A stretch of DNA of 64,000 nucleotides from NCBI GenBank assembly GCA_003259005.1, contig QLII01000001.1, positions 2,682,501 through 2,746,500 on the forward strand, read 5' to 3'. The notes below the pieces were generated by a model. The model ran no database searches, was not told where the DNA came from, and saw only the letters and a program-made list of their open reading frames with translations. This stretch comes from Spirosoma telluris. Its GTDB lineage: Bacteria > Bacteroidota > Bacteroidia > Cytophagales > Spirosomataceae. The position numbers and the translations under genes were made by a program. Within the stretch, counting starts at the first letter, position 1. Each line of letters begins with the position of its first letter. Of this stretch, positions 57,881 through 64,000 are shown in pieces.

Positions 57881-59060
57881 TCATTTATCATTCGTCACTC
57901 TTGTATTTCGCAGGAGGCCTACCATGGTTACAATCGAGGATAGAACGACAACCAGCATGGGGATTCCTTCACGAAAACCTACCAATCGCAAGTCTTCAGG
58001 AATATTGAGGTAAAGTAAAATAGAGATTAACCCCGTGGCGCTACCCATAGTAGTGGAATTAAAGGGCCTGTATAGGTTAATCGCAGGGTTACCCAGCGCC
58101 ACGAATAAATTACAGCAACAAATAACACACTGACAATTACCGCATCCACTTCAATCAGGTCGTGGGGAATAGTTGCGTACCCTAAGATCAGGTAAAAAAA
58201 TGTGCGAACAACAAAGGCCCCTTCGGCTGTCAGGTTTTTAAGTTGGTCAAGCTCTTTTTCGAACAGCTCATTTTTAAGGATCTGGCTTAACCGACCGCGA
58301 ATAAACAGATCGGTATTATTTAGGAATAAACCAAAGATCAAAATCAGCAACAGCGACGACATATGGTTGATTTCGGCAAGCGCATACACTAGAAACAGTA
58401 CCGAAATAATAGGCAGAAATTTGATTCGGTGATTGATTCGTCCGATGAGGTAAAGCAGTAAAAAACAGCAGCCTAGCGAAATAATAGCCATCGCGAGCGT
58501 GTCACGCGTGAACGACCAGATAGCCCCCAACACTGAACCACGGCTTAATACAAGAAAATTATAGGCCATAATCCCAAGTATACTCGCATAGGCAGACTCA
58601 TAAACAGCAAATTCCCGCTGTCCCCCAGCAGATTCGTTGCAGCTTGAGCCGTTACCGTGCTACTCACAATAGAAAATGGTAAGGCTGCCATCAGGCAATG
58701 ATAGAACGAATCATTCAGGAGTAGATAGAGCATGCTGGCCATAATGAGCGTTCCCCCAATAACGGCCAGTAAGGAAGCCAGCAGTGTTCGACGGATACTA
58801 CTTAGCCGATCCGTATGGAGTTCCAGATCAAGCCCACCTTCCAGCACAATCAAAATCAGCCCCAGCGTACCCAGTGTGGGGAGAATGGTATTGACATAAG
58901 GTACCTGAACATTGAAATATTCCGTGCCCTGCCTTGTGAGCATACCCAGTAGCAGTAGAAGCAAAACGGAGGGTGTTTTAAACCGACTGCTAAACAAGTC
59001 AAAGGCATACGAAATCAGTACCGACAAACTCAGGACTATAATCAGTATCGATGAATCCAT
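57881..59060 (-). CDS. Cation:proton antiporter (CPA/NhaP type), frameshifted
   Basis: About 393 residues after two bases are restored, with about 11-12 membrane helices. Features: SRFKTPSVLLLLLLGML near the start, PTLGTLGLILIVLEGGLDLE, TVTAQAATNLLGDSGEFAVYESAYA (restored) in the ion-binding region, and VSVLFVAVIYSWRWVTL with PLIPLLWVAPRGLISILLYL near the end. Breaks are at the C runs 58614-58616 and 58031-58034. It lacks the C-terminal cytoplasmic TrkA domain of longer relatives. Confidence 0.85.
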
Positions 59061-59084
59061 CCGGTAAGATAGTCAATCAGATGA

Positions 59085-59168
59085 TAGGTGGAGTAAGGGA
59101 AGTAAGCAAAGTAGGTGGAGTAAGTTAGTTGGCTATACTTCACCCACTTTTCTTACGCCACCTACGCC
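59085..59168. repeat. Imperfect word-built hairpin upstream of the cation antiporter gene
   Basis: The left side repeats AGGTGGAGTAAG and GAAGTAAG words, and the right side carries the matching CTTAC/CCACC words. Together they can form an imperfect stem. It lies between the stop of the exported propeller-like gene and the start of the antiporter gene, both on the minus strand, so it may terminate the former. Confidence 0.5.
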
Positions 59169-59176
59169 ACTTACAA

Positions 59177-60046
59177 CTACTTCCTTGCGTAATAATAGAG
59201 ATTTACCGAGGCCGCATTGGCTCGCTCGCTGATGGTAAAGAAGCCTTTATTGTCTTTATCAAAACAAACGGCTTCGCCCTGTGGCTCTGCATGCACAACC
59301 AGCTGGCGACTCGTACCATATTGCAAGGCATCGGCAATGGATTGACCTGAATCTCGCTTCCAATAATAAAGCTGCGTGTAGGTTCGAACCAGAATTTCCG
59401 CGCCATCTGGCGAAATGGAAGCACCTGTTACAAACGTCATGGGCAGTTCACCATAGGATTTGGCTACCGTGATCTCATTTACATTTTGTGGATAAGGCAG
59501 GCTATATAAATGGACTTTCTCCTCCCGCTTTGAGATAATATAAATGTCTTTTGTAGCTGGATCAACAAACATAGCTTCGGCATCACGGGGGCCATCGGGA
59601 TACCGGAAGTTGATCCGGTCGACCTGCGGAATCGAGGATTGAAGCGAAGCGGGCTCAGCTAAACGGTAAATCTGGCAAAGTGAATTCTGAGCGTTGTTAT
59701 CTCCAATATCCCCAATGTAAATATAATTTGTGCCGTCTTTAGGCCCTGGTCCCATTGTCATTTCCTCCCAGTCACGATTGGTACTGTTCGGAATGGTGAT
59801 TTTGCCTTTTATTTTGCCATCATAGCCCAATAAGGCCAGTTCGGCTGGGCTGCCGCTATCCTGTTCGATCCAAAGATTACCTGGCTGAGTTCGACTATCG
59901 ACCATACCCGATGCTTCATCGATCTGACCCGGCGTTACGGGTGTAGATGTTGGATCTGAAGAAAATTGAGCTTCGTACACACTCGGTACGGCGAGCTTGC
60001 ATGAGGCTAATGCCAACCCAAAAACCAATAAAATGAAATGACGCAT
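59177..60046 (-). CDS. Exported lipoprotein, beta-propeller-like, function unknown
   Basis: 289 residues from the ATG at 60046, which gives a lipoprotein signal (MRHFILLVFGLALASC, lipidated C16); a longer start 20 codons upstream is possible. The body shows repeated strand units with DEASGMVDSRTQPGNLWI, NRDWEEMTMGP, NYIYIGDIGDNNAQ and DAEAMFVDPATKDIYIISKRE, the pattern of a calcium-binding beta-propeller of the esterase-like/SdiA-regulated type. It is probably anchored in the outer membrane. I cannot assign a substrate. Confidence 0.75.
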   Translation of the reverse strand: MRHFILLVFGLALASCKLAVPSVYEAQFSSDPTSTPVTPGQIDEASGMVDSRTQPGNLWIEQDSGSPAELALLGYDGKIKGKITIPNSTNRDWEEMTMGPGPKDGTNYIYIGDIGDNNAQNSLCQIYRLAEPASLQSSIPQVDRINFRYPDGPRDAEAMFVDPATKDIYIISKREEKVHLYSLPYPQNVNEITVAKSYGELPMTFVTGASISPDGAEILVRTYTQLYYWKRDSGQSIADALQYGTSRQLVVHAEPQGEAVCFDKDNKGFFTISERANAASVNLYYYARK

Positions 60047-60137
60047 GTAAACTCCGATTGATTCGACTGCCAAGGTAACGAACAGATAGGCAAAAGTGAT
60101 AAACATGGCCTAATAAAGCTATTTACGCGTTTAGTTT

Positions 60138-62057
60138 CTACTGATTGGCAGGCAACAACAGGCTGAATATAGCTCCCTGGCCCAGGCGGCCTTCAGCACG
60201 AACATACCCCTGATGATTATCCATTACTTTCTGCACAATGGCAAGTCCAATGCCCGTGCCTTCATATTCACGCCTGTTATGCAGTCGCTGAAATACCTGA
60301 AAAATTCGCTCAGCCTGGTGCGGCTCGAAACCGATGCCATTATCCGATATAGTAATAAGATGAAACAATCGGCCAGCATCGCTGGCCGGAATCTCGATTG
60401 AGGTCATATCCCGTCCATGTACACGCCGAGTCGTAATGGCAATACTAGGTATTGTTGAGTCTGGTTTTGAAAACTTTAACGCGTTACTAATCAAATTTTG
60501 GAAAAGTTGACGTAGCTGAGCAGCATCCCCTTTCACTGTTGGCAGCGATTCAACAGCTATAAGTGCCTGTTTTTCAGTAATGATCGCTTCCAGATCAGCC
60601 AATACATTATTGACTACCTGACTAAGTGGAACTGAACTAAGCGTATCGCGTATGGTGGCAACACGCGAATAGGCCAGTACATCTTTTATTAACACCTGCA
60701 TACGGGCTGCTGCCGACTGCATCCGACGAATCATGTCGGCACCACCCTCATCAATGACGGATGCGTACTGTGACTGAATAATGTCGCCAAAGGCCTGAAT
60801 TTTACGTAACGGCTCCTGCAAGTCGTGGCTGGCTACGTAGGCAAACTGCTCTAAATTTCTGTTTGAACGCTGTAAATCCGTAACCGTGTTTTCTAACTGA
60901 TGCTGGAGTCGTTTAAGGGGTGTATAGTCGACAAAGGTTACGAGTACGTCGTCGCCAAGTTTTGTGGCCATGATATCAAGCCAGACATCCATACCACTGC
61001 TATCATAGTGAAAGTCAAAACGACATTGTTCGCCCGTTAAGTAGGTGCGGATATACCGCTCAAACAGACCGTTGATTTTAAAACCAGGCAACCAGGTGCT
61101 ACACAGTGAGCCAATGACAGCTTCGGGTTCTTGTCCTACGTAGGCAACCAACTGTCGGTTAGCTACTCTAAACCGAAAATCAACCACTTCGCTGGCTTCG
61201 TTCCGAACCGGACTAAGCAGGAAAATACCCGTTTGCGAGGTATCAATAATTGTTTGCAGTTCTGCGGCTGACTGCTCAACAACTTTAGCGGCCTGCTTTT
61301 GTACAGTTATATCGCTAAAAGTAACAACAAAGCCATCCCCCAGTTTTTCGGCCGAAATATCGAACCAGAAATCTACACCATCGCGAACAGAATAAATCTC
61401 CTTACAACTTGATTTACCCGTTTCGGTTGTTTCAATATACATAGCCAGCAGCCCATACTCAACATGAGAGGGGAAAACCGATAAAAGTCGATGACCAATA
61501 AGCTCATCCGGAGTTTTGGAGATCAGTCGACAGGAGGTTTGATTGACTGAGAGAAATATAAAGTCAACAATACACCCTGCTTCATCCCGTACGGCTGCCA
61601 GCGACATGATGCCGTTTAGCGAACTATCCAGTACACTATTGAGTAAATTCGTTTGCTGGCGGTTGGCCTGCTCTGCCAGTTTCAGGGAAGATATATCACG
61701 CGTAACACACAGAATGCCGTCGCCTAGTTTGGAGCGGCTCATCAGAAACCAGGCATTCAGGTGCGAGTTAAAGAAATCATATTCGTGTGGCTGATTGGTT
61801 TGCAGCACGTTACACATAACATGAAAACTTCTCTCAGTAGATCGTCTGAGTTGTTCATTATCGCCAAGCAACAGGGTTCCAACGCATGCCTGATACACGC
61901 CTTCTACCATTTCCTGAGACTTCTGATTGGCATAGTCTATTCTGAAATTGACAACCTTGTTGTCATGGCTGCGCAGTGCCCTCATCCAGACGACTGCATC
62001 GGGCAAAGCATCAAGAAGTTGCGCAAATCCTATATCGGTGGACCGTTCAGTTAACAT
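60138..62057 (-). CDS. Multi-PAS sensor histidine kinase
   Basis: 639 residues from ATG 62057; an in-frame TTG four codons earlier is open. Three PAS domains (about 15-130, 140-260 and 265-385) are each of the form RNEASEVVDFRFRVANRQL with a SKLGDGILCVTRD-like closing strand. HisKA has its histidine in YVASHDLQEPLRKI, and HATPase_c has LISNALKFSKP, SDNGIGF and GTGIGLAIVQKV. No membrane segment. The PAS type is common in Cytophagales kinases that sense redox or small ligands. No receiver gene lies next to it, so it may signal to the single-domain receivers elsewhere. Confidence 0.9.
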   Translation of the reverse strand: MLTERSTDIGFAQLLDALPDAVVWMRALRSHDNKVVNFRIDYANQKSQEMVEGVYQACVGTLLLGDNEQLRRSTERSFHVMCNVLQTNQPHEYDFFNSHLNAWFLMSRSKLGDGILCVTRDISSLKLAEQANRQQTNLLNSVLDSSLNGIMSLAAVRDEAGCIVDFIFLSVNQTSCRLISKTPDELIGHRLLSVFPSHVEYGLLAMYIETTETGKSSCKEIYSVRDGVDFWFDISAEKLGDGFVVTFSDITVQKQAAKVVEQSAAELQTIIDTSQTGIFLLSPVRNEASEVVDFRFRVANRQLVAYVGQEPEAVIGSLCSTWLPGFKINGLFERYIRTYLTGEQCRFDFHYDSSGMDVWLDIMATKLGDDVLVTFVDYTPLKRLQHQLENTVTDLQRSNRNLEQFAYVASHDLQEPLRKIQAFGDIIQSQYASVIDEGGADMIRRMQSAAARMQVLIKDVLAYSRVATIRDTLSSVPLSQVVNNVLADLEAIITEKQALIAVESLPTVKGDAAQLRQLFQNLISNALKFSKPDSTIPSIAITTRRVHGRDMTSIEIPASDAGRLFHLITISDNGIGFEPHQAERIFQVFQRLHNRREYEGTGIGLAIVQKVMDNHQGYVRAEGRLGQGAIFSLLLPANQ

Positions 62058-62324
62058 TAAAAGGGACAAGTTGGTGGTAATACTCGGAGCAAGTTACAAC
62101 AATCAATTTGTTTTATTTAGCACAAAATGAGTCGTTTGAATCAAAATAGCAGCCAGACCAAAGTTAATTATTATCAAATTCAAAAAACCATTTGTTGTTA
62201 ATATTTAAAAAATGGTAACGATATATTTTTACGATAATGTGAATCACCAGCAACACTGGTTAGTTTATCCCTCCCTCCTGCTTTGGGTAAAGGGCAGCAC
62301 CAAAACATAACTAGCCCTATTCGT

Positions 62325-62966
62325 ATGAAAAATCGTCTGACTTTTTTTGCAGCTATGCTGCTACTTGGCTTTTGCCTCAGTTTTACCCTTCGCCCAACTG
62401 CCGATGGTTGGGTTAGCATTTTCGATGGCAAGACGTTTAACGGCTGGAAAGTCACCGAAGATAGCCCAGGAACGTTTACCATTCAGGATGGCGCTATTGT
62501 TGTTAATGGCCCACGAGCCCACCTGTTTTACGAAGGGCCGGTAAACAATCATAACTTCAAGAACTTCGAGTGGAAGGCGCAGGTCAAAACCATGCCGGGC
62601 TCCAACTCGGGTATGTTTATTCACACGGCCTATCAGCCCTCGGGCTGGCCTTCTAAAGGCTACGAAATTCAGGTGAATCAATCACATACCGACTGGCGCA
62701 AAACGGGTAGCGTATACGGAGTTCAGGATGTAAAAGAGGTATTTGTGAAAGATGATGAATGGTATACCGAACACATTATCGTGCAGGGTAAAAAAGTGAT
62801 GATCAAAATCAACGATAAACTCATCAACGATTATACTGAACCAGACAGCATTAGTACAGGCAAATCCCCGAAAAAACTTAGCATGGGTACCGTTGCTTTA
62901 CAAGGCCATGATCCTAAAAGCAAGGTCTACTATAAAGACATCATGATCAAGGTATTGCCAGATTAA
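62325..62966 (+). CDS. DUF1080 (3-keto-disaccharide hydrolase-like) exported protein
   Basis: 213 residues from ATG 62325, giving a clean signal peptide (MKNRLTFFAAMLLLGFCLSF); a longer start 14 codons upstream has no signal. The jelly-roll domain begins WVSIFDGKTFNGWKV and contains NFEWKAQVKTMPGSNSGMFIHT, GYEIQVN and MGTVALQGHDPKSKVYYKDI, all typical of DUF1080. The family is linked to carbohydrate binding, and some members hydrolyse 3-keto-glycosides. Secreted or periplasmic. Confidence 0.9.
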   Translation: MKNRLTFFAAMLLLGFCLSFTLRPTADGWVSIFDGKTFNGWKVTEDSPGTFTIQDGAIVVNGPRAHLFYEGPVNNHNFKNFEWKAQVKTMPGSNSGMFIHTAYQPSGWPSKGYEIQVNQSHTDWRKTGSVYGVQDVKEVFVKDDEWYTEHIIVQGKKVMIKINDKLINDYTEPDSISTGKSPKKLSMGTVALQGHDPKSKVYYKDIMIKVLPD

Positions 62967-62972
62967 TAGCAC

Positions 62973-63027
62973 GGGGCGGGGAGCCCGGAGCCGGGTAAAT
63001 CAGTCCCTGCTTCGGGCTCCCCGCCCC
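62973..63027. terminator. GC-rich hairpin between convergent DUF1080 and M42 genes
   Basis: Arms 62973-62991 and 63009-63027 pair at 18 of 19 positions (GGGGCGGGGAGCCCGGAGC type) with a 17-nt loop. It starts 6 bp after the DUF1080 stop, in a convergent gap, and so can serve both genes. No T tract follows on either side. Confidence 0.7.
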
Positions 63028-63053
63028 ATGCATAATAAACTGTCGACTATCCC

Positions 63054-64000
63054 CTATTTGATATATCGAAAATCCTCATTGCCTTTCAGGGCCAACAGGG
63101 TTTCGTACATCAATTTAATAACATTCCGCACATCGTCCATATGAACGGTTTCGACGGTGGTGTGCATGTACTTCAGAGGTAGTGAAATCAGAGCTGAAGC
63201 GATGCCTTCGGTAGCATAGGCGAACGCATCGGTATCTGTACCGGTCGATCGACTAACAGCCTGGCGCTGAAAATCAATACCTTGCTGTTCGGCTACGGCA
63301 ATCAAAAAGTCGAGTACATTATTCTGAACAGCAGGCCCGTAGCAAAGCACAGGACCAGCTCCGCATTTTAAATCGCCCTGTTCTTTCTTGTCGTACTTAG
63401 GCGATTGAGTGTCGTGCGTTACGTCGGTGCAGATGGCGAGGTCTGGCTTGAGCCGACGGGCAATCATTTCGGCTCCACGCAAGCCAATTTCCTCCTGTAC
63501 GGCGTTGACGATATAGAGCGTAAAGGGCAGCGTCACCTTGTTTTCCTTCAACAGGCGGGCCACTTCGGCAATCATAAAGCCCCCCATCCGGTTATCCAAC
63601 GCCCGCCCAACATAGTAGCGATTATTCAATTCTGTGAGGCCATCAACGAACGTACAGACAGTGCCCACGTTAATGCCCATATCCACTACTTCCTGTTTGG
63701 TAGCGGCACCCACGTCGATGAAGAGATCGGTCACTTTGGGAGCCGTGTCTTTTGCCAGGTCTCGCACGTGAATAGCTGGCCAACCAAACACGCCTTCTAC
63801 AGTGCCCTTCTTGGTGTGCAGATTGACCCGCATAGACGGCGCAATGAGCGCATCGGAACCACCATTACGCCGAACATAAATATAGCCGTCGTCGGAAATG
63901 TAATTGACAAACCACGAAATCTCATCAGAGTGGGCTTCGATAACCACTTTATAATCTTTACCCGGCCCGATGACGCCAACGGCCGTGCCATAGGTATCAA
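63054..64000 (-). CDS. M42 family metallopeptidase (glutamyl aminopeptidase/endoglucanase M-like), 5' end outside window
   Basis: The frame is open through base 64000, so the N-terminus is missing; about 315 residues are visible. Features are VVIEAHSDEISWFVNYISDDG (metal-binding HxD), DVGAATKQEVVDMGI, GRALDNRMGGFMIAEVARLL (bridging Asp), NAVQEEIGLRGAEMIARRL (catalytic Glu-Glu) and CTDVTHDTQSP. A late His (MHTTVETVHMDDV) completes the second metal site. The family forms large cytoplasmic tetrahedral aminopeptidases. Confidence 0.9.
   Translation of the reverse strand, partial: DTYGTAVGVIGPGKDYKVVIEAHSDEISWFVNYISDDGYIYVRRNGGSDALIAPSMRVNLHTKKGTVEGVFGWPAIHVRDLAKDTAPKVTDLFIDVGAATKQEVVDMGINVGTVCTFVDGLTELNNRYYVGRALDNRMGGFMIAEVARLLKENKVTLPFTLYIVNAVQEEIGLRGAEMIARRLKPDLAICTDVTHDTQSPKYDKKEQGDLKCGAGPVLCYGPAVQNNVLDFLIAVAEQQGIDFQRQAVSRSTGTDTDAFAYATEGIASALISLPLKYMHTTVETVHMDDVRNVIKLMYETLLALKGNEDFRYIK

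Noticed and set aside
2598..59060. Programmed ribosomal frameshifting as the cause of the many split genes
   Set aside because: The breaks affect unrelated families (kinases, SusC, dehydratases, antiporters), lie at random domain positions, and lack slippery-site or pseudoknot context. Simple loss of one base in G/C runs explains them better.

Overview
The window looks like chromosome from a Bacteroidota bacterium of the Cytophagales, most like Spirosoma or a close relative. This is inferred from two SusC/SusD pairs, PAS/GAF-rich histidine kinases, DUF2807, DUF2141, DUF1080 and DUF1361 proteins, an M36 metalloprotease with a Cytophagales-type tail, and promoter boxes of the TAnnTTTG type. I found no rRNA, tRNA, CRISPR array, transposase or phage gene.

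Layout. (1) 1-9035: a signalling block with a propeller/PAS histidine kinase (5' end outside the window), a receiver-kinase, a long PAS/GAF kinase, a LytTR response regulator and a single-domain receiver. (2) 9853-14436: a MacA-like adaptor and a TolC-like channel, a class IV aminotransferase and an ABC ATPase. (3) 14485-17075: a broken Uma2-like gene, a DUF2807 surface protein and purK. (4) 17072-39221: a sugar-acid catabolic locus on the minus strand. It has an FAH-family enzyme, a LacI regulator, three enolase-superfamily dehydratases (one is dgoD), two SusC/SusD pairs, a mutarotase-like protein, a PQQ/cytochrome c dehydrogenase, dgoK, dgoA and an MFS transporter. (5) 39312-54248: housekeeping genes (recO, lptB, recJ, guaB, mazG, dgkA), an M36 protease, and an AAA ATPase fused to a DUF4435/TOPRIM-like domain that may be a defence gene. 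(6) 54291-64000: a membrane protein/wHTH pair, two sodium/proton antiporters, a tiny HExxH protein, a further PAS kinase, a DUF1080 protein and an M42 aminopeptidase cut by the window end.

How region 4 may work. The genes supply every step of a De Ley-Doudoroff route except a lactonase: sugar to aldonolactone (quinohemoprotein), aldonate to 2-keto-3-deoxy acid (DgoD), phosphorylation (DgoK) and cleavage to pyruvate plus glyceraldehyde 3-phosphate (DgoA). The oxidase, mutarotase and all three dehydratases carry export signals, so oxidation and dehydration may occur in the periplasm, with only the 2-keto-3-deoxy acid imported. A near-palindromic LacI-type operator occurs in front of the mandelate-racemase-like gene, in related form in front of dgoD, and in weaker form in front of the repressor gene itself.

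Sequence quality. Thirteen genes are split by 18 frameshifts. Restoring one base rejoins each protein, and at 17 of the 18 sites that base belongs to a run of G or C. I read these as homopolymer undercalls and annotate each gene at full span. The Uma2-like gene is different: it is broken by an 8-bp tandem duplication.
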